A stretch of 64,000 bases of DNA from Gaertneriomyces semiglobifer (Eukaryota > Chytridiomycota > Chytridiomycetes > Spizellomycetales > Spizellomycetaceae), in the NCBI GenBank assembly GCA_025558075.1, contig JAHLKF010000011.1, forward strand, positions 248,001-312,000, given 5' to 3'. The translations under genes were made by a program, and so were the position numbers. This document shows positions 21,839 through 33,163 of this stretch, in pieces. How positions within the stretch are numbered: position 1 is the first letter of the stretch; each line of letters opens with the position of its first letter. Below the pieces are notes generated by a model. That model was given only the letters and a program-made list of their open reading frames with translations, was not told the DNA's origin and did not search any database.

Positions 21839-22379
21839 TCTCAGTAAGGCCTTTCAGATGACTTGAAGTGTACAGATACGGTAGTAGCTTGTTGATGAGG
21901 GAAAAGCACAGAAGATGGTGACCTTGGCGGACACGGTTCACCTGCGAATGTTGTCTTTCCGCCTGGGGCGTGGACGTAAGCAGCCTCGTGTCCGCCCTCT
22001 CTCGGACATGTTCTGCACGCGTTTTGTTCAGCTCTAGCTTGCACAGACGTCTTTTGCTCGCAGCGCTATACTAAGCTGATTACCTCGAGTGGTAATGGAC
22101 AAATGTATGCCGCACCGGCAACGGTTATCAAACCACAGTATTTTATGCCAAAGACGTTTGAATTAGGTCTAAAAAGAACTCCGCGAACATGATGTTACGA
22201 GTACTGTTTTCAAGCGACATTCCTTTCTAAGCCTTTTTTTTTTGTTTTTTCAAACTCGCCATGTTTGCATGGACGTTTGTCAATCATGTTAAGACCGTTG
22301 TCCATGGCGTTGATAAGTCAGATGTATCTCAAATCGCGCCGATAACTGCGTTGGCGACGTTTGCCAGTCATTTAAGATC
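21839..22379. other. Divergent promoter region, Spo12-like / GAL1
   Basis: 541 bp between divergent start codons. A poly-T run lies at about 22232-22248 shortly before the galactokinase gene. The open frame 22261-22379 ahead of the galactokinase ATG has no family match and is probably 5' UTR. Confidence 0.45.
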
Positions 22380-23939
22380 ATGTCCAGCGATACACCACCT
22401 GTGGTCCACGACCTCTCCGCAGTATATCAAGCCGCTAAGGCTGAGAGAAGTCGTTATGCAAGACTACGCCAAGAGTTCACAAACCGTTTTGGCAGAGAGC
22501 CGGACTTCTTCGCCCGCTCGCCCGGTATGTTGCCGGTTCTGGTTGTGCATTTGACAGACCACATATTGAGATCCTCCCATTCAGGTCGGGTAAATCTCAT
22601 TGGCGAGCATATAGACTATGCCGGCTTTTCTGTCCTGCCCATGGCGCTTGACCGTGACGTTGTCATTGCCGTCGCTCGTACTGAAACCGGTGATACAACA
22701 ACTCGGATACGGCTGGCCAACATCGAGACGCACAAATACCCTCAACGAACATTTGAGTATAACTCCTATGATTTGGTGACTATCGACCCAAAAGTTCATG
22801 AGTGGACTAATTATTTTAAATGCGGATACAAAGGCGTGCTTGAGCACCTGGAGGTCAAAGACGCTGTGTCCTTCGATGCGCTGGTCGACGGCAACGTACC
22901 GGCTGGATCCGGACTATCATCCTCGTCAGCATTTGTATGTTGCGCAGCGTTGGCAACACTGACAGCTAATATGCGGACCTTGAGTAAAGCTGAATTGACT
23001 GCGGTGGCCATTAGAGCCGAAAAGTACGCAGGGGTTGAAACCGGTGGCATGGATCAAGCCATCTCTATCATGGCACATGTAGGATCGCCGTTGCTGATCC
23101 ACTTTCAACCGGAGCTCTCCGTGTCCCCCATCACATTTCCTACGACAAGCCAAAAGCCCATTTTCGTCATAGCGAATACCCTCGTTGTCGCGGACAAACA
23201 TGTGACGGCACCCACGAATTACAACCTGAGGGTGGTTGAAACTCGAATCGCCGCGGCACTTCTCAGCAAGTGCCTCCGTCTGAAGCGCGAGGCACTGACC
23301 CTTAAGGATGTCTATGATCAGTATGCGACCCAATCCGGGTGTGTAGGGAAAGGACGTGAAATTCTCATGTCACTCTCAGAAATCTTGAATCAGCACCTAA
23401 AACAGCAGCCCTATACAAGAGAAGAGATTGCAGAGAACCTCGACATATCGGTTGATATGATGTTACAGAAATACGTCGGTAACGTCATCATCCGCACTGA
23501 CCACTTTGAGCTTTACAAGCGGGCAAAACATGTTTTTGAGGAGGCCTGTCGAGTATTTCAGTTTCGTGATATTTGCGATGAAAAATTACCCCACACAGGA
23601 AATGTGCTTGAAGATCTGGGAAAAGTAATGGACGCATCTCAAAAGAGCTGCCGGGAGCTTTATAACTGTAGTTGCCCGGAGATAGATGAGCTTACAAGCA
23701 TTGCCCGTGCTTCAGGTGCGTACGGTTCGCGACTTACTGGAGCGGGATGGGGCGGGGGAACAGTGTCCCTTGTAGCGGAAGACGATGTTGCAGACTTCAT
23801 TCGAGATCTCAAAGAAAAGTACTATCTGAAAAAGTGGCCGGAATGGCGTGGGAATGCGGAAAAAGAGGCGAAATTGGACGATTATGTTTTTGCTAGTAAG
23901 CCTAGTGGAGGCGCTGCTGTCCTTGAACTCGGCTTGTAA
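22380..23939 (+). CDS. GAL1: Galactokinase (GHMP family)
   Basis: Two exons (22380-22524 and 22585-23939) give 499 aa. Galactokinase phosphorylates galactose at C1 as the first step of the Leloir pathway. Seen are the galactose-binding signature GRVNLIGEHIDY, created only when the 60-nt intron is removed, the GHMP ATP loop PAGSGLSSSSAFV, and the C-terminal GSRLTGAGWGGGTVSL. The intron is a multiple of three with no stop, so a naive frame runs through it and inserts 20 wrong residues just before the signature. The length fits fungal Gal1. The Gal3-like lesion (loss of SA in the ATP loop) is absent, so it should be a working enzyme. Confidence 0.95.
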   Translation: MSSDTPPVVHDLSAVYQAAKAERSRYARLRQEFTNRFGREPDFFARSPGMLPVLVVHLTDHILRSSHSGRVNLIGEHIDYAGFSVLPMALDRDVVIAVARTETGDTTTRIRLANIETHKYPQRTFEYNSYDLVTIDPKVHEWTNYFKCGYKGVLEHLEVKDAVSFDALVDGNVPAGSGLSSSSAFVCCAALATLTANMRTLSKAELTAVAIRAEKYAGVETGGMDQAISIMAHVGSPLLIHFQPELSVSPITFPTTSQKPIFVIANTLVVADKHVTAPTNYNLRVVETRIAAALLSKCLRLKREALTLKDVYDQYATQSGCVGKGREILMSLSEILNQHLKQQPYTREEIAENLDISVDMMLQKYVGNVIIRTDHFELYKRAKHVFEEACRVFQFRDICDEKLPHTGNVLEDLGKVMDASQKSCRELYNCSCPEIDELTSIARASGAYGSRLTGAGWGGGTVSLVAEDDVADFIRDLKEKYYLKKWPEWRGNAEKEAKLDDYVFASKPSGGAAVLELGL

Positions 23940-24080
23940 TAATGTATCGTAGTAGTCTGTTGGAAGCCCATTGCAATGAGCAACGCGCCTCGCGGCGGAG
24001 TTTCGCGATTTTTTGCTTACGAAAGATTCCTTTACCTTTCCGCGAACATTTTGTCATAGCTTGCACTCTGCGAAGCATAC

Positions 24081-27000
24081 ATGATGGATAGTAATCTTTC
24101 TTCCTCGTCTTCGGGGTTCTCAGTGGGGCCTGTTAGGGGCAATGATAAAGCGGCCAGTGGGCATGATAATAAGGGGTCAAATGATAAAGTGACCATCGAT
24201 ACAAATGCTGTCCCCATCGTAAGAGCTGAAAACGATGCAGAGCTGGAAAACCTCTCAACAGAGCTTGGTGCCGACTTTGTGCTCGGGGTTAGCGACCAGG
24301 CAGAGTTGGAGAAGAATGTTATGGCGCAAGTCGATGACGCCATGCGCGAACGGGACAATGAAGCCGATGAGAAACGCCTTGAAAAGACTCAAAAAAAGAT
24401 AAGGTTCGGTCAGGGCTTATGGGCTGGCGTGTTCAATGCAGTTCAGTTTGCGCCTGACCAGTCTATCTTTTCAGCGGTCTGAGAGAGAAAGTTGAAGGTT
24501 GGGAAACCAAAGCTTTCGACACTTCAACAGGGGCCAGCGTCAAAAGGGGTCTGTACGAAAAAATAGCGAAAGCTGAAGATCAATTGGAGGAGCTTCGCGA
24601 TGAAGAACGTGACATTCGAGCCCGGATACGAGAGCGAAAGCAGCAGGTTGCTCCCAATGGGCGCAACGTACCAAAGGAGTCCGAGCGGGAAAGATTAATC
24701 CGCACTGGGAAAATAACTCCATTTTCGAATGTAGCCGGAATCGAACGGCATGAACACATACACGAAGAATCTGCTGGCGCGTCGACTTTGGAATCCGAAG
24801 CGGCCCCGCAATCAACTCACCCGGCACCTCAGGAGCCCTCGACGCAATTGAGTCAAAAGAATAAGCGACGGAGGGACGATGAACAGGATGATGAGTACTT
24901 GGAGGACAACGATGAAGAGTCAAGCCAAGAGTCAAAGGCAGAAGAAGACGGTATGTTGGACGCTGAGGATCTAGTGGTGGACGAGGATGGCGCGACAGTC
25001 CGATATAAAGATCGCCATATGGATGATGGCGATGAGGTTGTTTATCAGAAGCGCATCCGTGAATGGGCACGTAAGCGTCGTCTCCTGCGGTTGCAACGGA
25101 GTGGTGGAAGTTCTGAAATCTCCGAAGACGACCCGTCATTAAGAGAAGATCCGACAAAGGAAATGTTTGAGCCTTCACCGGCAGGAGATGATACAGAGTA
25201 TGAAGGCGGGTATCGCATGCCTGGAGATATTTACAGTATTCTTTTTGAATACCAACGAACGTGCACGAGATGGTTATGGGAGTTACATTCGCAAGACACT
25301 GGCGGGATCATAGGTGACGAAATGGGCCTCGGGAAGACAATTCAAATGATATCATTTCTGGCGGGGTTGAGCTTCTCGCGGTTGCTTAATGGCCCAGTAT
25401 TGATAGTATGTCCTGCGACTGTGCTCCGTCAATGGGTGCAGGAGTTTCATCGCTGGTGGCCACCGTTTCGTGTCGTTATTCTTCATTCTACAGGTACCGG
25501 TCTGGGACAAGACGGTGCTATCGATTCGGATGATCCAGATGTTGAGGAAGATGTTTTTATCCCTTCGGACGACGAAACATCTGAAGCAGAAGATAGACGC
25601 GGTGGGATCCGGACTCGGAGGGCCGCCAAACGAAAGCCAAAGAAGCCCAAAAAGATTTCTGCTAAACAAAGTAAAATGCTACAAAAAGCAGGCAAGCTCA
25701 TCGAACGTGTAGTTCAACGAGGGCACATTGTCCTCACCACTTTTGCCGGAGTCCGCGTGTACTCGTCGAAGCTATTACCGGTGACGTGGTCATACTGTAT
25801 TCTTGATGAAGGGCATAAGATACGAAATCCTGATGCCGAAATCACATTGGCATGCAAACAAGTGCGAACGCCACATCGGATCATTCTTACGGGAACGCCC
25901 ATACAGAATAACCTCACAGAATTATGGTCTCTTTTTGACTTCGTTTTTCCTGGAAGGCTTGGAACTCTACCAGTATTCCAATCGCAATTTGCCGTACCGA
26001 TCAGCATTGGTGGATACGCAAATGCTAGTAATGTTCAAGTGCAGACTGCGTACAAGTGTGCTTGCGTGTTGCGAGATCTGATCAGCCCGTATCTACTTCG
26101 TCGTATGAAAAGTGATGTTGCCACTGATTTACCAAAAAAGAGCGAGCAGGTCCTATTTTGCCGCCTAACGGACCTTCAACGGAAAGAATATGTTAATTTT
26201 CTGAATTCTGGGGAGGTGACAAGCATTTTGGACGGAAGGCGACATGCGTTGTACGGCATCGATCTTTTGCGCAAGATATGTAACCACCCTGACCTTCTTG
26301 AGCGAAAGGAGATGGAACATGTAGGGAGCTTTCTCAGTAATGTATTTTCTCACGGAAGCTAATGCACCTTTTACAGACGAGAAGTTATGGTATGCTTGAA
26401 CGCTCCGGAAAGATGAAAGTCGTTCAAGCGCTCTTGCGCATGTGGCGTTCACAGGGGCATAAAGCGTTGTTATTTTGTCAAACCAGGCAAATGCAAGACA
26501 TTCTGGAAAAATTCCTAGCTAAAGAAGGTTATTACCCGCCGTGTACCCGCTTCAATTCCTCTCGTTCGCAGCTAAGACTTTGCCTGTAGGATACAATTAT
26601 CGGCGCATGGACGGAAGCACTCCCATCAGGAACCGCATTGCGATGGTTGATGAGTATAATGAGAATCCTGTGATATTTGTCTTCCTGCTGACCACAAAGG
26701 TGGGCGGGTTGGGTATAAACCTTACCGGGGCTAACCGGGTAATTATATATGATCCTGATTGGGTAGGTTTCAACAGCACAGAGCATATGATTATTCACAA
26801 ACTGACATGAAAATTTCTCAGAATCCGTCGACTGATGTACAAGCCAGAGAGCGCGCATGGAGGGTGGGCCAACAAAAAGAGGTGGTGGTTTATCGTCTCA
26901 TGACTGCCGGAACTATCGAGGAAAAGATCTATCACCGACAGATCTTTAAGCAATTCCTGACGAATAAAATTCTGAAAGATCCGCGCCAGCGACGGTTCTT

Positions 27001-27958
27001 TAAGAGCAACGACATGCGGGACCTTTTCACTCTGTCATTACCGGACAGCAATGGGACAGAGACTGGTGATTTATTTCATGGCAGCAATGCGGAGATTACG
27101 TTCAATAGCGAAGAGGAGCGAACCCGCCGTAGGAAACGGAAAGCGGCCGCGCGACCGAACGACGAGGTATCTGCTATCGATGATGTCGCGAAAGTGGACG
27201 ACTACCAGCCTCCGGCTAGCACCGATGATACTACTAACGGTGAAACCGTGGAGGTTGTCAGCGGAAGTGGTGAAAATGAAGAAGACAGAATGTTAAAATC
27301 AATTTTCTCCAAGTCCGGTGTACATTCAGCACTAAAGCATGATATCATTGTGGATGCGGCAAACCCGGAGATGCTCATTATTGAGAAGGAGGCATCGCGG
27401 GTAGCCAATGAGGCGATATCCGTATTGCGCCAGAGCCGCCGAAGTATCCGGCAACGCGAAGGCGTACATGTACCTACCTTCACCGGGCGGAGTGGGGCGG
27501 CCGGCGCACCACTGCAACGGCCGAGATTTGGCCCTGCATCCGGCCGAGGCACTTCCAGGACCGAGTCGTCTTCGCCCGGCCCGTTCGGTAGCGGCAACGC
27601 GTCTGGGTTCCGTAACGGAGCGGAAAGTGCGTCCGGTCCCGTTTCTTCGACTAGCATCCTTGCGACTCTACGTGAGAGAAGTGCCATTGAGCGTAACAGT
27701 GATGGATTGACCGGAGGGCCCGTTACTCATGGCGATTTGGATCCGAATAGTCAGGAAGGTTTGATTGTTCGTATTAGAGACTACGTGGCTTCGCGAGGAG
27801 GACAGGCTTCGACTCCCGATATATTAGGCGCATTTCAAAGGCAGGTTAAGAAGGATGATGTAATGCTGTTTCGGAAGATGCTCAAGGGTATCTGCGATTT
27901 TCGCAAGCAAGCGAACGAGGAACGGGGCGTGTGGGTTTTGAAGGAAGAATTCAGGTAG
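24081..27958 (+). CDS. RAD26: Snf2-family Rad26/CSB (ERCC6), transcription-coupled repair
   Basis: Five exons (24081-24403, 24475-26320, 26377-26527, 26590-26762, 26822-27958) give 1,209 aa. Rad26/CSB is the ATP-dependent translocase that recognises RNA polymerase II stalled at DNA lesions. Helicase motifs: [14 protein letters not shown] as DEGH (LDEGHKIRN), [18 protein letters not shown] region [36 protein letters not shown]. The CSB-type acidic region and coiled N-terminus precede the motor. The intron before motif VI also falls in a conserved place. The donor of intron 3 (GTTATT) is weak but gives the only continuous frame. Confidence 0.95.
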
Positions 27959-28017
27959 CATGTAGGCCATAAATTAGTGTTAATAGTTGTTAACCTCAGG
28001 GCTAGACTATAAAAATT

Positions 28018-30948
28018 CTAACCAGCACTGACTGCACTACCCTCACCAACCGTTTTGTAAAGTACGAATGATAGAATCCTTGCCGCGTCCGAGTCCTTCA
28101 ATAGGCCCTTTGAAGTAATGTCATCGATGTGGTACAGGGAGTCCAGGCCAATTCCGCCTGTTGCCAGAGATACATGGGACCAGCTCTTCAACATGTCTAG
28201 TCCCGCGACGTCGCCCTCTTGTTGCGACATAGTTATACTATTCTCCGTCATACCAGCCACCGCTTGACAGCCACACTTCAACAAGTCGTGAGTGAGGCAT
28301 TCCGTTTCGTCATCTATGGTAAACAGATTCCGCAGCTCCTCAACGGTGAACGTGTTGATATTGGTATTCTTCCTATCAATTACCGCATCGCTCAATCCAA
28401 CCTTGGTCAGTTGTCTCTGATAAATCCTCTCTTCAATGGTACCGGTAGTCAACATTCGATATATCTTGACGCTCCTCTTCTGCCCATCACGCCATATCCG
28501 AGCCATAGCTTGCTGACACACGCTTGGATTCCAGTCAATGTCATACAGAACCAGTCGGCTTGCCCCCGTCAAATTAAGCCCTACGCCCCCCGCCTTGCTA
28601 CTGAGCAGGAATAGAAACAGATCCTTAGAGTTGTTGAACTGATCCACATGTTCCTGTCGTTTGGATACAGCCGTTTTCCCATCCAATCGCAGGTAGCTGT
28701 AGGTTCGTTCTTCACAAATCGCAGCTATAATGTCAAGAGTCTCGGTATAGTTAGAGACAATAACTACCTTCTCGTTGGTTTGGGTCTTAATCTTCCTCAG
28801 CAGCGCAAAGAGCACGATTAGCTTGCCGCTATAGTGGATATCGGTGGATTTCATCTCTGCAGGGACATCCGGTATATTCGCTCGATGTTCTTGTGACAGC
28901 TACATGGATGTATAAGCTTAGTCATTCGCGCTCCAGTATGATAAGACTCACCAGTTGAGGTGCGTTCATAAGCTTTTTAAGATTGGTGATACAGCCAAGA
29001 ATGCTTCCAGGTTGAGTTCGTCCGGAGCCCAAGCACTCTGCTATCGCTTTAGAACTGACCAGTGAGCGGTACATGCAAAGTTGCAACGCGGTAGGCTTGC
29101 AGAAGAGAACCAATTCGGTTTTGGGTGGTAGGTATTGAACGTTTACTTCACTGGTTCGTCGAAGGATGAACATCTGGGTGAGCCTGGACAGTTCTTCTGC
29201 GCGTTGCAGGCCGAGGTTGAAATCTTCTTTTGAGCAACTCGCATCGCGACCTCTCATAATCGGATCTTCGAACACCTTCTTGAAGGTCGTTGGTGTTCCG
29301 AGAACTCCAGGATTGACGAACTCCACCATGGAATAGAACTCTTTGAGGTCGTTCTGGATAGGTGTACCAGACAGAACAATTCTGCGCTTGGTACTGAGGG
29401 CTTTTATTGCTTGAGATGTACGAATTTGACTATTTTTGAGTCGATGTCCTGATAGTGGAGCATGTTAGCATTAACGAGGCGCGCAGGTCTCCAGAAAGTA
29501 AAAAGCCTACCCTCGTCGCAGACCACTAAATCAAAGCCGCCCTGGACGATCAAGTCCTGACATGCACGCATTTTCTCGTAGCCAATCACTAGTACTTGGT
29601 ACAGTCGTCCAACCGTGAAGTTCTTAATATTATCCTTATCATCGACAGCACACACTTGAATGCGCTCATCGCCCAGCCACTTTTTAAATTCTCTCTTCCA
29701 ATTGGCAATCAGAGATGCTGGACAAATGATAAGTGCTCTGTTCACCACTGGCTTCCTCCGAATGGCATTTTGCTTTAGCAACGTCCAAATGAGGGCAATG
29801 GTTTGAATGGTCTTCCCCAAGCCCATCTCATCTGCAAGTATCGCACCACATCCGTTATAATCCTTCATCTGCATGGCGCATTGGTATAGAAAGGTAACTC
29901 CTTCCCTTTGATGGGGACGAAGGTGCTGAGAGATAACGGGATCAACAACAACATCAACTACCTGCGCTCCCCTACAAAAGCCCATTTAGTATGGTCTTTA
30001 CTCCAGCGACCAAGATAGATGACTCTCTAACCTTGGAACTTGGAGTGGTGCCAGCGGTGGCATGACGAGCGCGTTGGGGGCAAACGGATTATGCCGTGGC
30101 GTTAGCGATGCCGCGTGCAATACCGTGTTGGCGGGCGTCAACGCTTTGAATTGGGTCTTATTAGCTCCTTGAGATACGAGCACGTTCGTGGGGGTGGGTG
30201 CTGACGATGTTATAAAGCATTCTATGGAGAGGAATCGTAAGAGCGGGGTCTCAACAAGTCACGGCGAACGCGTCAACGCACTTCCACTGGCGTATTCCTG
30301 CCATTCAATAGATCCGGTAACTTCCAGATCCTTGCCAGCAACGCTCAGTGTCTCACCCTCCTGCAAAGGAAGATCTGCGGCGCTGATCTTTCCGCTACCT
30401 ATACTGAAACAGGACCTTCGTTACTTGAGTGGCGAGGCAGATAGAAACCCAACGGCTCGTACTCTTTGCCTTCCTGATCAAGAAGGTGCGCTACATTCTG
30501 ACGCAGTACCAAAATGCCATCCGCGTCCCAGGTTTTGTGCTGAAACGACAAGGATGAGTTAAACTGTAAACAGCCCTTGCAACGCGTTTTACGATCTGAC
30601 TTTCTTGTGCTGCTTCTTTCTGTAGACAACGCGATAACAGGAATGCGCACTCTCGCCCTGCTCGCAATCCATCTTTTGCGGCACAGGCTCTCGGTCCACT
30701 TTGGGTGCGGATGATAGTAACGGAGTACGTTTCAACACGCGTTGTTTCTGCACAGGTTTCGCAGATGGTAGCAATGACTTTGTGTGGAGAGGGCCAAGAC
30801 CTGTTCGGCTCTTCTTTTGTGGCGGTTCTACGTCTTCAACTGGATTTGCCACGGCAGTAGTCCCCGCGTCCAGGATTTTGGAACACGACATTGGATTGCT
30901 GAGCGGGAAGATCCGCTTCATTCGTGACGGCGCCTGCGACTTCCTCAT
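28018..30948 (-). CDS. RDH54: Snf2-family Rdh54/Tid1 (Rad54B-like)
   Basis: Seven exons (30601-30948, 30463-30539, 30282-30403, 30032-30221, 29511-29971, 28952-29448, 28018-28899) give 858 aa. Rdh54/Rad54B is a dsDNA translocase working with Rad51/Dmc1 in homologous recombination. Evidence: an N-terminal KKHKTW-type region of the Rad54B group, motif [10 protein letters not shown], motif II as CDEGHRLKN (made only after splicing), SGTPIQNDLKEF, the NPGVLGT loop that marks Rad54-type proteins, FILRRT, and RIWRDGQK motif VI. The C-terminal Cys-rich turn (LLKCGCQ) resembles the family zinc-like region. It is convergent with RAD26, the stop codons lying only 59 nt apart. Confidence 0.94.
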
Positions 30949-31428
30949 CGTTTCCCCAGATGCTAGTGGTGTTTATGCGCAAAACTCGAACAGATCTTCA
31001 CTCCCGCAATGGGCGAACTGAATTTGAAAATTGCAAACGCGACCGAAATTCGCAAGAAAGTCCAGATTGTAGAAAGAGTAGCTGGAGACAAACCTCAGAT
31101 AGCCATCACCGAAGCCCATTCTGGCATGTAGTAGCGCTCACTTTTCACTGCTCTGGCGTTTTGAAAGTGTGGAGATGTTAGTATCCGATTTCTATGTATG
31201 GGCGGAGAATAGAATTATGGAATTATCGAACAAATGCGTCGGAATTAGGGTTTCAGTTGTTCCGCCCGTTTAGAGCGTGTTGAAAGCGGATTTGAGCGCT
31301 CGATGGAGCCGCACTATTGAATGTAAAAGGGAAGCCAGCACAACTCTCTCGGGTGGGAGCAACAGGTCAAGAACCCCAGTGGGCTGTGTACTCGCAGTGC
31401 GCAATTCTCTTTTACGCATTTGAAAAAA
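30949..31428. other. Divergent promoter region, RDH54 / VHS-GAT
   Basis: 480 bp between divergent start codons. No supported frame is seen. Confidence 0.45.
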
Positions 31429-32966
31429 ATGATGAACTTGTTCAAGAAAACTCCCAGTCCTATCGCCGCCAAAGTTGGTGAGTTAATGAAAACGATATTT
31501 ATTGTAGTGGGCCTACGCCCAATCTCACTGGTTACTTGTTGGCTAACGTCGCTTGATAGATGAGTTGACGGCCGCTGCACAGCAGGTTCTTTCGGGAGAC
31601 GAAGCCCTTGCCTTGCGACAGACTGTTGAAGTGACTGCAGATGGGTATGCAATTCGCGACCGCCATTAGCCGGGTGATGCAGTGTGATGCTCATGAGATA
31701 TTTAGCGGAACTCAAGTGATCAATGCCATCCGACATCGGCTCAAGAACAAGGATCCCATCATCCAAAAGTTTGCGTTGGACCTTTTGGAAATCCTCATGC
31801 AATCCCCCACGGTCCAGGTCGCTTGCGCCAACTCTGTAGCATTGAGCAAGATGCTCAAGTTGTTCACGTCCACGGTATGCCAGATACTCCAATACCCTCA
31901 TTTGGCATCCTACAATCTAACATGCGCCATTCGTAGGAGTTTGCGCCGGAAAACAAACGTCGTTTGGCTGACATGATCGCTCTCTGGGTATATACACATT
32001 TTCACGTTTACAACCCTCCCTTCATCGATCGCTCATCTGCATCCGCTCCCCCACAGGCACAAACGATTTGCGATCCTACGATAAGTCCTCCGCTCAACAA
32101 TGCCGTTCGCTGGCTAGTGAACTGTGGATACATCCAACACCCGTTTCCAGTTGCATATCAGGCTCCTCATCTTCCTAACCAAATGTTCTTCTCTGACCAT
32201 CCAACTTCCGTACCTTTCATCACCGCTCAACAACTCAGCGGCACGGTTCCTATACAACCGCGGGTATACCCTAACGCACCCGTTCTTCACCAAACCGCGC
32301 CTATGCCCTGGGTACCAGCCCAGTCCTTTGCAACTTATGCCTACCCGACCACCGTCAGTGCCGTGAACCACGGGGCCGCGTTACAACAAGACATTGACAT
32401 GGCGCAAAACAATCTGGAAATGTTCAATGAAGCCATGGCGTTCATCACTCCCGGCAAAGATATCGAATCACATGAAGTATTACAAGAGTTCAAGTCGAGG
32501 TGCACAACCATCAACCAAAGCCTACTGGCACGTTTGCAAAACATAGATAACATGCCCCCGAATATGGTCGAGAGCTTGTTAGCCATCCAAGGACGTGTGG
32601 CCAAGGCGTTGGATGATTACGAAGAATTGAAGGAAGCACATCTGATTGAGAAAGCCATCCAAACATCGCAAACGCCAGAATTATCACATAGACAACGGCA
32701 TAAAGGCATCGTTATTAGAGAACCGGTAGATTCTGCGAATGAGCCTAGCCCGTTCGACGACCCGCGGTACATCATCCATGAACCTGCAGCTGGACCATCG
32801 GCAGACCCAGACCTCATTAGCGTGGAACCTCCATTGTCGGAAAAGAAAATGGTATATTCTTGATTTCATATGTTCGCAAAAAATGATTTTGCGCCCCCAA
32901 CCCAACGATTGACCACTTTCAACTTTTTTCTAGGGTAAGCGTCCTATCACTTCCGGGCCCGCCTAA
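31429..32966 (+). CDS. VHS-GAT domain protein (Tom1/GGA/Lsb5-like)
   Basis: The model joins 31429-31477, 31560-31585, 31641-31874, 31937-31987, 32057-32851 and 32934-32966 (395 aa). The N-terminal half looks like a VHS domain (INAIRHRLKNKDPIIQ, ALDLLEILMQ). A helical GAT domain follows at about residues 200-300 (DIDMAQNNLEMFNEAM to ALDDYEELKEAH). Such proteins bind ubiquitinated cargo or Arf and sort it at endosomes or trans-Golgi. No gamma-adaptin ear or FYVE finger is present, so it is closer to Tom1/Lsb5. The second intron is uncertain (see findings). The last exon adds GKRPITSGPA after SEKKM, the common fungal ending; the 69-nt intron at 31988-32056 is stop-free. Confidence 0.82.
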
Positions 32967-33163
32967 CCTTTTTGAAAGTCCAAGTGTCAAAGGAAACGCC
33001 CTTCATGTACATAGGAATCACGGATAGGTACATAGACATGTCGCATCGCCTGGTAAAACCGCGGATTCGTGGATCAGAGCGCATTGTGCTACGCTAGAGC
33101 TTCCCCCACAGAGTGTCGTTACGTATGACGATCAAAAAAGGAGACCATGATTTTCCGCATGTT

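Noticed and set aside
23070..23333. Minus-strand frames inside the galactokinase gene
   Set aside because: Antisense to strongly conserved kinase sequence with no features of their own.
24540..25178. Minus-strand 212-codon frame
   Set aside because: Antisense to the acidic region of RAD26; His/Arg/Pro-rich, as expected for the complement of Asp/Glu-rich coding sequence.
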